From assembly GCF_003144245.1 (NCBI RefSeq), contig NW_020289995.1, positions 1 to 64,000 on the forward strand: DNA of 64,000 nt, read 5' to 3'. The DNA comes from Jaminaea rosea (lineage: Eukaryota; Basidiomycota; Exobasidiomycetes; Microstromatales). The notes beneath the pieces were generated by a model, which was not told where the DNA came from, searched no databases, and saw only the letters and a list, made by a program, of their open reading frames with translations. Below are positions 44,290 through 54,194 of the stretch, piece by piece. A program made the translations under genes and the position numbers. Numbering within the stretch: position 1 is the stretch's first letter; each line of letters opens with the position of its first letter.

Positions 44290-46051
44290 ATGGCAGACGT
44301 GGCAGCAGTGACGGCTCAAACATTGTCGGACGCGGCACCTGCGTGCCCACCTCCACCCCTCGAGGGCCACACGCGAAGCGAAATCGCCCCGTCCGTCCAT
44401 TCTGACGTCGAGTCTTTGGGTGTGCTCAGCTCAACAGGAACGATCTTGGCTGCGCGGCCGAGGTATGGAATCGACGACCTATATTCGTGCTCCGCTTGCA
44501 TCGCAGGGCATCTAGCAGGCAAATAATCTTCCCAATGATTCCGCCGCAGGGAGCGAGTAGAAGCACTCAAGTCCCAGTTGCCTCAACAACACGACATTCC
44601 TCCTTTTCAGACGTAACACCTTTCCTTCTTTGATGTGTGTCCACGGCGTACCCGACAAGTCATCGACCTTCTTAGTAGAATCGCACAAATCTAGGATGCT
44701 ATCTCCGCCCATGTCGGGCGCCCTTTGGGAATCAGCAACCTTCGCTTCTTCTCTTGACGGGGCCTTTGCCTTTCGCGATCGTCCGACCCATGACTTCGTC
44801 AAGCACAGCATCTTTCGGCACCAGCCATCGGTTGCCGACAATGGTGCTGCCAAAGCCTCAGACGTTGCACGACATCTGGGCAGATACCCTCCCGCCCGCA
44901 AAATCCAAAGGGGATCGACTCCCGGCAAGAGAAGAGCTATCGAACGATCCGAAATGGACGTCGTCTTCACGGACGCGGGCCTGCCTCCCAAGCAAAGTCC
45001 ACGCAAGACGGTGTCAAATAAGCACTATACGAGCAAACCTCGCGAGGAGACATCTTTGTCGCCTTCTTGCTCAATCCCCATCGCTGCTAGCCCGACCTTC
45101 TCGTTCGATGAAGAGCTAGGCGGTCTCGATGATGATCCCGGATTGAGACCAGACGCTGAAATGTCAGCGCCTCGAAGTGTCACAAGAACGAGGAAGGGGC
45201 TGCGCGCCCGCCACACGAGCACTCCGACAAGGCCGCAGCAGTCGGCCGCTGCACCAGATTATGGTTCCGTTCCATCTATAGCGGCTGTCGCCGACTTCTA
45301 TAGCATCACATTGAGCCCGCCCTTCGACCCGCGGTTTCATCAGCGTCCAGATTGCACTTCACTTGCTCCACTGCCGCCCGATCCTGCGTCGCCACAAGAT
45401 GTCACCGATGGACATCATCGGCGCCGGAGTTCTGTTCATGTTCCTGACGCTGTCGCGGACAACACGGCTCCTAGCCTCCCCAGCGTGGCGGCGAAAGCGT
45501 CCGACCCTTTACACGATGCAACGACGTCTTCGACAAAATCTTCGACACAATCCGCCATTATACAGGCCGACGATCTCATGAAGCAGCTGCGCTGTCGTTC
45601 CTCCGACGGCTCAAATGAAGAGATCGCAGCGTGTGACAATTGTCGTCGACGCAAGACTCGCTGCGATCGCATGAAGCCGTGCTGCGACAAATGTCTCGCT
45701 CGTGAAGAAGAATGTACTACAGACGATATCCTGAGAAAGCGAGGGCCACCCAGTAAGAAGCAAAGAGCTCTTCTCGCCGCCGCAGGACTACCTTTCATTC
45801 ACAGTCGTGTTAGCAGGAAAGCTGGGCACAAAGGGCTCGCGGGCGAGCCGACTTCAGGCTTGTGGCCAGCATCGCCCCCGCAATCTCCGCCAGGCGTACC
45901 GTCGACTTCTTCATATCAGGTCTCGCGACCGCAATCAACGACGAGAGCTATGGCATCGCTCACAAGAGGCGGGCGGGCCCTCCCCAATGGCACCAGGCGG
46001 ACCCATCGAAAAAAAGCCGATGTTAGCTTCGGCCGCGAGGCAGGGCAGTGA
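44290..46051 (+). CDS. Zn2Cys6 transcription factor, cluster near the C-terminal third
   Basis: Exons 44290-44462 and 44611-46051 join in frame (donor AG/GTATGG, acceptor after TCCTTTTCAG) to 537 residues. If the first exon is not used, translation could start at the ATG at 44633. The zinc cluster CDNCRRRKTRCDRMKPCCDK and the following CLAREEEC (residues about 399-426) fit C-x2-C-x6-C-x6-C-x2-C-x6-C, followed by KRGPPSKKQR and ALLAAAGLPF. A cluster this far into the chain is unusual, since most family members carry it near the N-terminus. About 400 residues before it are Ser/Pro-rich with conserved blocks (SVHSDVESLGV; DFYSITLSPPFDPR). The tail is basic. A decayed inverted copy lies at 41-42.4 kb and confirms that exon 1 is old. 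Confidence 0.78.
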
Positions 46052-46980
46052 AGTCATCGACGATGACTGAGACCAATCCGATTCGCCTCGGATTTGCGGG
46101 CAGCCGCTGGTGAAGCATCGCGCCAGGGGGTGTTGCAGCTCATTTTGATTCTTTGCCCACAAGCGAACGTCAGTATGCGAGCCTCAGCTGTAGCCGAGAA
46201 GCCGCGAGGTTAAGGCCACTTAGCCAAGCGACGCTTGTAGACGCCCAAGACGAAGATGTCCCTCGAGGTGCTTATAATTGAGCAAATGACGAGGCTGATT
46301 CAGACTCGATCGACCGAAATTGGAAGGCTGTCACGGAGGTATTCTGGTGTCCCTGCTTCATCCAGAGCAAGTACACATCTTCCGTGGCCGTCTGAAAGAG
46401 CTTCGTAATGGCTGCGGATCGCGATGCTCTGTGCGAGCGAGCGGTTTGATCATGATTTGGTCCGTAGAAGATAGCCGGAATTCATGGCAAGATGTCGTGG
46501 CGACCGCGAGGTTGGGCTACGGTAGGGGGCGGCGAGGCAGGCGGAGATGCGAAGAGACGAAGAGCTCAACTTTTGAGGGAGATGGTGGAGTGGCCACTCT
46601 CTTGGGCGCGCGCCATACTGTCGGAAAGGAAATTGCTCTGAGGCGCACCGCATCACACCTTACACCAATAGATCGCTATCAGGCTTTAAGACCGTTCGGG
46701 CGGAGGCGATGTGTCCCGGATCAGTCCAGCTAATCTCGCATCTCAAAATGCGACAGCGGAAGTGGATTCGTAGATGCCGACATGAGAGTGCGGCAGCGAT
46801 GATACGGTACCGCCGCTCACCCACTCCTTCCTTCATTCTATCGACTTGCCAACTCCCTTTCTTCTGACGGCAGCAGACCCCAGATTACACTTCTTTCTCG
46901 CCATCACTCCTCTACTTGGGTTTGTCTGCCTTGGCTGAGGTCGGAACAGGCCAACAAAAACTGGCAGATACAGGTCGGTA
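46052..46980. other. No confident gene
   Basis: Downstream of the regulator. A plus-strand frame (46320-46733) and its antisense lack domains. Confidence 0.35.
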
Positions 46981-47571
46981 TCATGATGGCGTTGCGCCAT
47001 GGCATCCGCAATAGATTGCAGGGTATTCCCACACCGTAAGTCCCGTCCGTGTGGATGAAGGTGCGGAGCCGTACCTGCGCAACAGGGGCGGCGAGAATCG
47101 GCGAGAAAGTAGTAGTAGCGGTAGGGCTAGAAGGAACACTCTGTCTTGACCTCGGTACAGCTTGTGCTTGCCCAGGATCCGGGCTATCAACCGCTGACGG
47201 GCTAGCCAAGTGTCGCGCCGGCATCTCGCTCTCCACGCGGACGCCACAAATCGAATGCGGCCGGATGTGGTCGAAGATTGGTTTGATTTGGGCTTGTTGG
47301 AAGCCTTGTCGAGGAGGATCAGAGCGCGATCGAGGCCTGGACACCTGACGCTGCTGTTTTGAAGGTAGCGGTCCCCGATGACCGCAGTCAGGAAGATAAG
47401 GATGACGAAGAGAAGGATGACGAACATCATTTGTACGACGTTGGCCGCGCTCCTGTGACCGATAGCCGACAAATCTATCGCTAGGTCACAACAAGCGTTG
47501 GATATGCACTCCCTTCGGCGAACTTGCACAGCGAGGGCGCGCTGCAATTGTGCCAGTTGCATCGGTGACAT
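46981..47571 (-). CDS. Putative single-pass membrane protein
   Basis: An ATG at 47571 opens a 196-residue frame with one strong membrane segment (VVQMMFVILLFVILIFLTAV, residues about 44-63), a short region after it with Cys and N-glycosylation sites (QNSS, NQSS), and an Arg-rich rest. A second hydrophobic patch (VFLLALPLLLLS) lies near residue 145. No family recognised. The C-terminal half could be out of frame if an intron is present. Confidence 0.4.
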   Translation of the reverse strand: MSPMQLAQLQRALAVQVRRRECISNACCDLAIDLSAIGHRSAANVVQMMFVILLFVILIFLTAVIGDRYLQNSSVRCPGLDRALILLDKASNKPKSNQSSTTSGRIRFVASAWRARCRRDTWLARQRLIARILGKHKLYRGQDRVFLLALPLLLLSRRFSPPLLRRYGSAPSSTRTGLTVWEYPAIYCGCHGATPS

Positions 47572-48452
47572 TGGGCTCCAATCCTACAAGTGCAGGTCTT
47601 CTACCTGCAGACGATCTTGCTGAGGGATGGGAGGATTGGCCACTTGGCCTTGCCTCTGGTCTTGCGGGATTCGTGCCGCGTCCGAAACTGTTGCCATGGG
47701 CGGCAGTGACCGTGCTGTTTCGAGCTGTCGCCGTCCATTTGCAGTAGTCGCGTCAGAAGCAGAGCAAGCCAATCCATCGTCTACTCGCACGCGCCGCTCA
47801 AACACCTACCTCTGGGACGCTCTCTCCGACCTTCTCCCAGCACGCCTTAACGACTCTCTTCCACCTCACGCGGCAGCGGCGGAAATTTCGGATGTAGACC
47901 GTTTCGTGAAGCATGGCTCGAACGAGAAAAGCGCATGATTCGTTTTGTGGGCGCGATCGGCTCCAAGGGGCCTAGCGGTACAATTGCCAGGCCAATCATC
48001 TGTGTCTTGCTCTCCGGCACATCGCAAGCGCAGGTCTCGCTAGCAGAAAGGAGCTTGCACTCATCTCATGTTACAATCTCGGTACTTTGCACTTGACACG
48101 GTCCTGCTCGAGCATTGTCGTCACGTTCGACGAGCTCAGCCACCGGCCTTTTTTCCAGGGCGGGCCGTCTTTTCAGAACGCAAGTTCGGCACTTTGAGGT
48201 CCGTTTCAGTATTTGTGGACCCTGGACGGATCGTCCAAGACCGCGAAGTGATCTACCAACACCCCGAGCTAGCCCTCGTTGATAAAGAGCGGCGGAATGG
48301 GCTCGATCTAGGTGTCTTCTCGTCACGATCTGGTCACAATTGCCCTGCACTCCCTTTTTCCTTCACCTTCATTTTCAATCTTCACCGCACGCTAGCCGCT
48401 GTGCGTCACGACCGACTGTGTCGAAGTCAGTTCGCGATGCCCAGTCCCAGCG
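47572..48452. other. No confident gene; possible 5' exon of the RTA1-like gene
   Basis: Short frames. A GTGCGT donor at 48401 and an acceptor at 48450 could join an upstream exon to the RTA1-like frame, but I cannot identify that exon's start. Confidence 0.3.
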
Positions 48453-49130
48453 TTGACGTATGGCTACGTCCCAAGTGAGGCCGCTAGCTTTGCCTTCATT
48501 GCTGTCTTTGGTGTTTGCGCCATCTCACAGCTCATCCAGGGCTTACGCCGTGGAACCTATACATGGATGGTAGCTTTCTTTTTCGGCACGGCTATCGAGG
48601 TAGTGGGGTACGTCGTTCGCTTGTTGATGCGCTTCAATGTCTTCGACGACAGCTTCTTCTTGGTCCAGCTGGTGGCCATAATCATCGCGCCGAGCTTTAT
48701 CGTCGGGGCTTTGGATCACATTCCTAAACACCTCGCTCAGGCCTTTGGAGCAGAGATGTCGCCCATCAGGCCGGCGCTGTACGTCTGGATATTTGTGTCC
48801 ATCGACGTTCTCGGCCTCTTGCTACAGGCTGCGGGTGGTATCTTGTCCAGTAGTGGCGCTGGTCCGTCGGGCAATAAGAAGCTGTTGGATTCAGGCAATC
48901 ACCTATTGGTGGCGGGCATAGCTGTACAGATCTTTCAAGTCTTGGCTCTAGGAACTGCCACCTTGGCGCTGAGCGTTCGTTTGGCGATCGGTCTACAACA
49001 GCAGCAGAAGATGTCTCACGAAGAATCGCTGAGCTCGATGGCGAAAAGTCGCTGGAACGTCCTGCTTTCAAGGCATTGCTCATCGCGTCAGCCACATCCT
49101 ATACGGCCATCTTAGCGCGCTGCACATATC
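48453..49130 (+). pseudogene. RTA1-like multi-TM protein, broken
   Basis: A 220-codon plus-strand frame matches the RTA1/RTM1 family of seven-TM lipid-translocating or stress-resistance proteins: YGYVPSEAASFAFIAVFGVC at the start, GTAIEVVGYVVRLLMR, LVQLVAIIIAPSF, ALYVWIFVSIDVLGLLLQAA then GG, and HLLVAGIAVQIFQVLALG. Two faults argue against function. No ATG precedes the conserved start in frame, and the sequence expected after TM6 (ERPAFKALLIASATSYTAIL, with ARCTYR next) lies in another frame and ends at a stop. RTA1 proteins sit in the plasma membrane of fungi and give resistance to 7-aminocholesterol and similar compounds. An unrecognised intron could rescue part of this. Confidence 0.7.
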
Positions 49131-49791
49131 GCTGAGTTGGCACGAGAATGAACAGAAGCGACATTGGTTTCAACCTATTTTGCTCACGACCGATTTTTGG
49201 CCGGCTACCAGAGATGGCTGGAGGCTGGTGCCGACGCTTGCAATATTCTATATTCTCGACGGGACGTGAGCTACTCGATTCAATTACACAGCTCGGAACT
49301 CTGACTCCTCGATCCGCTTGCGGATCTCACCGCGCAAATCCAGCATGGTGGCTCTGGCGGCTGTTCTCCTTAGCATCTTCCATCCTGGGCGCTGCTTTCC
49401 TGCGATCCCTACATCCCGCGTGCCAGTCTTCTGGCCTGGTCGGACGAAGCGTGCCATCAAAGTTGTTGCGTGAAGGCGAGCCCAAAAAGGGCACTGCTTG
49501 GCGAAGCTCAAGCTCAAGCTTCGCCTCCAGGATGACTAGCTTTCCGGCCTTTTCACTGACCGCCGATTCCCTTGCACATTCGGGGCTTTTGACACTTGCG
49601 GTTCCGCTCGATCTACTAGGGAAGGAGTCGTGGGGTGAGGAAGCCTTGAATCGAGTGCAAGGATGAAAAGAGGAATTTACACTTGAATCGCCGTCCCTCT
49701 CACATCGAGTCGGAAACGACAAGCTTGCCTGTGCTCAGGGCAGTGCAGCGTCCGATAGCCTCCGAGCATTGACCTGCTCGAATATGGCTCT
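49131..49791. other. No confident gene
   Basis: Contains possible remnants of the RTA1-like C-terminus (plus strand, to about 49.3 kb) and a minus-strand helical stretch near 49.5 kb that may belong to the decayed regulator to the right. Confidence 0.3.
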
Positions 49792-51040
49792 TCATGTTGG
49801 CCGTTGCAAAAGGCTTCTGACAGCTGTTCTTGATGGCATGCCGTCTGTGGCAGCCGCTTGACCTACGAATGCGAGAAAGTGAAAGCCTGGGTGGTTTTGA
49901 CGATTTTCGACTGCGTGCAAGCGTGCTGCCACCTCAGCATCTGGCTCCTGCTTCAGATGCGTGGCCACAACGTCTGCTATGCACCTCGCTCCATCGAGGA
50001 GGGCATCAATTTCCTCAGATGTGCTTGCAACAAAGTTTTGCCCTACGTGCGACGATGCCCTTCCGGCAAAACTGTGAGCAACGTGAGCAGCGGCTCGAGA
50101 TTGGTCAAGGAGGGCTGCCCGGGCTGCTTGACGAGTCCAAACACCTGCGGCATCGCCTGCAATGACGCTGCCTGAAATTGACGACGGAGAGCGATCGATT
50201 CCAAATCGCCTGGGCATGAGCTGCTTTCTCCCAAAGGAAGGTATGCAAATGTGCTTAGATGCAAGAGCCGTAGATAGTCATCTCTCGGCTTGAGACTTGG
50301 TGCCAGCTCCTGCCAATCGGCCAGCCTGTGCAGCAAACTGCGCTGTACGCATACGTCGAAGCGACCTGAGGTGGAACGAGCAAAACATGCGGCCTTGGCA
50401 ATGTCGCGAACGATGGCGGCAAGGTTGCTGAGAGCGAAAAATCACAGCTCCACGCTGGGTTCTGCATTGACCATGCCAAAGCGTTGCTGCAACGTCTCGA
50501 GGACTTCATCTTGGATGAGAGGTAGCCGATCTGCGTCGAGGGCGTCAAATGCGCTGCGGAGCACACTGACCAGTACACTATACCGTTCTCGTTGACATTG
50601 ACCGGAATGCTGAACGTTGTCGCCATTGACAGCCGTGGCTCTACGAGCCGTACCTTAGCCTGAGTCGATTGAGCATCCACCTTCAGAATGCTTCTACTGG
50701 ACTGAAAGAGGTCGGACAGGTCCCAGACCTCCGTGAGAGCCAGCATGCTTGTAAGGACATCGTAATGATGAGGACAAGGTTGAGAAAGGGCCGTTTGAAG
50801 GGCTTGCCGCACCTCAGTCAGAAGATTGCGCCCCTCGACGCCTGCAACGCCGCTTTTGACTAGGGCGCAGACCTGTGCAGAGCGTAACAGGAGCGGCATG
50901 CTTGACGCTGCGGTCTGCAACAGATCGCCGAGCATTTGCGGCACGAGCCAAGGTTTCCTAGCGAAAGCGCAAGCCGACCTAGCGAAAGCGCAAGCCGACA
51001 GTGAGTGGGAGTCGTCGAATGATGGCGCAAATGTGCACAA
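49792..51040 (-). pseudogene. Decayed fungal regulator-like gene
   Basis: Three minus-strand segments in different frames read as one helical protein. About 50.6-51.0 kb has LLTEVRQALQTALSQPCPHH and WDLSDLFQSSRSILKVDAQS. About 50.05-50.58 kb has SVLRSAFDALDADRLPLIQD, a stop after SVEL, then FFALSNLAAIVRDIAKAACF. About 49.8-50.2 kb has NFVASTSEEIDALLDGARCI and NRQNHPGFHFLAFVGQAA. The last pattern is like the C-terminal part of fungal Zn2Cys6 regulators. No zinc cluster is found upstream. The in-frame stop and frame changes mark it as dead. The family assignment is tentative. Confidence 0.5.
50958..50999. repeat. Two perfect tandem copies of a 21-bp unit
   Basis: The 21-bp unit beginning CTAGCGAAAGCGC occurs twice in a row. 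It adds seven codons to any frame through it and lies at the edge of the decayed regulator. Confidence 0.9.
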
Positions 51041-51151
51041 CGAGAGTCCAGTAGACTTCTAGAGCAGCTTGTCAAAGCGACGCACATTGGTGAACTATCA
51101 AAGTAGCTCTTTGCCCACACACTCACCATCCCTTACGCGAAGCTGTCCGAG

Positions 51152-52148
51152 ATGCTCGACACCCATTCTCTTATTCATCACGCTCACCCGGCGAGTTTCA
51201 TCCTCGTCGCAGTCTTCTTTCTTGTAGTGGCAATCCTGATTCAAGTGCCCAGTACGTCTCGGACTTGAGTGCCCAATGCATCAAGGTAGGGAATCGTCGC
51301 GATGCTCTCGAACCATCTGCGACTACCGTGCTCAGACATACTGATTCGAACCTATTCTGTTTCGTGCAATATCTTCTAGAAGGCACACCAGTCTATGGCT
51401 CTTCTCTCAGCGCGCGACTTCACTTCATGATGTTCACGGGATGGTGGACGCTGCTGACCACGCTCCCGTTGTGAGTCTCGCATTTAACTGTAAAGACCTC
51501 TCTTGCTGACATGGCAGGGCTGCCGCACCGACTCCAATGTATGCACAGGGAGCTTTCTCCAAAGCTGGCACATGCAGCACTCTCACGTACGTTGGGGCAC
51601 CTGGTCATCTTGCCTGGTTGTCCATCACACTCAAGGGCGACTTCGTTGCTGCAAGTCAAGTGGCACCAAAGACTGCTCTGAGGGAGAAGCATTACTCGCC
51701 GCCCAGGCACTGCCCTTCGTGTCGAGGCAGCCGAGAGGGAGATCAGCCAACGGGCAAATCTCCGAGGAACTCAACGCAGGCATCTGTTCGGCCGGGTTCT
51801 TGGGACCTCTGCAAGGGATGTCTCCTACTTTCTCTATGGGACTGCGTGGCTCATGGGACATTCGTGATGCCAGCGCTGCCGCCGCTCAAGCTGCGCATTT
51901 CGACGAGGCCTTCCTGGCGGCGTCGATGTCATTCCACACAGGCGCCATTTGTGACTGCTCGGTCTGGGAAGGCACAGCTCAAAGAGACGCATGTTCTTAT
52001 GATGATCGTGATCTGCCGCCTTTCATTGGAATGCTGTAGCAGGGCAAATGCCACAGCCGTGAGGCGGACAATGTACATTTCCTTTCCACCGTGCCGACGG
52101 CGACATCGCCGATGGCTGACCAAGACTGTCGGGTCTCTCAGTGTTTAG
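51152..52148 (+). CDS. MARVEL-like membrane protein cut at the breakpoint (chimeric ORF)
   Basis: Exons 51152-51251, 51380-51470 and 51518 onward join in frame. The first part reads as a MARVEL-type fungal membrane protein: TM1 (SFILVAVFFLVVAILIQV), YGSSLSARLHFMMFTGWWTL with LTTLPL, a short loop with Cys, and GHLAWLSITL. At 51680/51681 the sequence enters the right arm of the inverted repeat. The frame stays open for a further 156 codons, reading the duplicated regulator sequence in a frame the regulator does not use, giving 273 residues in all. The last MARVEL segment and natural C-terminus are missing. I predict the lost 3' end lies just left of base 5, on the minus strand. Family assignment moderate; truncation well supported. 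Confidence 0.55.
51681..52039 (+). pseudogene. 3' fragment of the Zn2Cys6 gene in the right repeat arm
   Basis: These bases encode the last ~119 residues of the regulator intact at 1349-2149, with identical sequence and stop. The zinc cluster and promoter are absent, so no DNA-binding protein can be made. The plus-strand chimeric MARVEL frame runs through the same bases in another frame. Confidence 0.92.
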
Positions 52149-53054
52149 AAGGCGGGGCGCAGGAAAGGCTCGAGCCAACGCCATCTGCTTTCTTGTTTGC
52201 GGCAGATGGCTTCAGTCAGAAGATGTCTGCCTCGACTGCCCCACGCCAGGAGGACTGTCGCACTCTCCGGACCCTCCGTCTTTGGCTACGGCAGGACTTC
52301 TATAATCACCCTCCTTCAAACGCGGTTCGACTCACCGGAGGTGAGAGGTAGCAGCAAGTAAGACGCTTGCTTTGTCGCCCATCCTCTAATGACATTGGCC
52401 TTTTCTTGCCGCATACTGGGTCACAGCCGATTTTCCAACAGAGATGAGTCGCGGGCAGGCATCCATCAACTTGGCGGGGCCACTGAAGGTGGTTAACAAG
52501 CCTGCGCGATCAGATCCCCTCCGCAAGATGCTCGGCTGAGAGGGGACCATACTTTCGAAAATAATTCAGTGAAGGAATCGGCGAGGCTTTCGAATGCCCT
52601 TCCTTCCTCAAGACGCATGGCGATGATGTGGAAGCTCCACGTAAAGCCATCTGACTCAGTCTGTCCGTCGTCCTGACTCCCTTCGACAGCCCTTCATCTC
52701 AGCTTCCTCATTCGTTGACGTGCATCGAAAACCTTGACTCGCCGTCGCTTACGCAGCTTTCTCCCAGGCCGCAGGCATCCGCATACCCTTGAGCGCACAT
52801 CGCGCTTCTCACGCCATCGCATGCGACTCCATGAGGCGCGACGGCGGAGAGCCACCGTAGCGACAGACTGCGCTAACTCGAGAGGGGCAGGCGGAATTTT
52901 CAAATCATGAGGGTAATCGAATTGATCCCTCTATCCACGGTGTCATTGATTCGAGCATCGCGATGAAAAGCCGTCGAGTAGCATTGAAAAGACCCCGCGA
53001 CCATGCGCCATCCTTCCAGCCTATGACTGCAAGCCATGTGCAGAAAGGCCGTGA

Positions 53055-54194
53055 TCACTCTGCTGGAGACAGGCTGTCTGCAGGCGACCCTCGCTCTCCT
53101 TCGGATCTGTGACGTTCGGCTTCTCTCTGAGCCCTGGGGAAGCGCCCAGTGCGACCAGGACCATTGGTCATCACCGTCATCCCAAGATTGCTAGCCGATG
53201 CGAAGGCCATGTATCGGCGGATACTTGCGAAGCTGAGCTTGTCCAGGCGCGTTACGCATACTTGCGGCACAAGACCGAGGACCTCTCGGCCAAAGCACTC
53301 CACTAGTACAAAGTATTTGCGCGATCTTTCCAACCGCTTTTTGAGACCGGCCTCGGACATGGTCTGAAGGGCAGGCTCGGCGGCCATTGCGCGGATCGCA
53401 ACGACGACGGAGCCAAAGACGAGTTGATGGAAGGTAGACGAGCTGGCAGAGGGGCACGAGTCGAACGTGAGCTCGGCGAAGTGTACGTAGGCAGCGCCGA
53501 GGTCGTAGTAGGCGCGGTTCACTCGATGTGTCACTGTCAATGATGTGGCTTCGGCTTGCCCAACGTCCGTCAGCGCCGAAGCGAGCTGCTGCGTCGGTGT
53601 CGTGTTCGGTCTAGGACCGACCGGGGAAGCGCCTGCGCCGTCTTGGCCCTGTACCTCACTGTCCACGCTGTCGAAGCGCCTTTTCTTCGCGTGCTCGACA
53701 TCGATCGGCGGCTCATCGGATATGCTCTGTTGCAGCCGTAGGAAGAATTCTGTGTCGGTGTCAAGATTGTCCTCGCCACGCTTCCTTTTGAGTTTGCTCT
53801 CTGGGGTCGACAGTCGGCGGAAGAGGCGCGCACGGTCCTCCTCGGCCGCGGACGAGCTCCAGATGCCAGGCATGATCTGTGCGCGGCCGAACGTCAAGAG
53901 TCAGCTGTCAGCTGATGAGGCATTCTATATGTCGTCCGCACTCGCCTTGAATTGTCGACTAGCGGCCGAAATGAGCAAGGGAGGACAGCTGCCGAGATTC
54001 ACTACCAGCTTAGCGTAGGAGAGCGAGAGTAGAAAGGCCAGATACATATGGCCGACGCGCTCTGGGGCGTTGAGGTGTCGCGCTGGATCTACGTAGCTGA
54101 TGATGCTCTTCATGAACTCGTCGACGCCCTTGATCTTCTGGATCTCCTCGAGGTGCGGTTCGATGAGAATGTTGCCGTCGTGACTGATTTCCAT
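53055..54194 (-). CDS. Gene X: nuclear-looking protein of unknown function
   Basis: Exons 53946-54194 and 53055-53876 join in frame through what looks like a GC-AG intron (AAG/GCGAGT...CACAG) to 356 residues starting MEISHDGNILIEPHLEEIQK. The first exon is helical and partly hydrophobic (LAFLLSLSYAKLVVNLG). The second has two basic, nuclear-localisation-like patches (KLKRKRGED; HAKKRRFD) and an acidic region. A helical block follows (NRAYYDLGAAYVHFAELTFD, then HQLVFGSVVVAIRAMAAEPA). It vaguely recalls the C-terminal half of fungal regulators, but no zinc cluster or other domain is visible and I do not name it. The last third lies in the inverted repeat and recurs at 5-333. It is convergent with the regulator fragment. 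Confidence 0.6.

Noticed and set aside
36340-54194. Mating-type locus
   Set aside because: Inverted repeats and several regulators invite the idea, but I see no homeodomain pair, no STE3-like pheromone receptor and no CaaX pheromone precursor.
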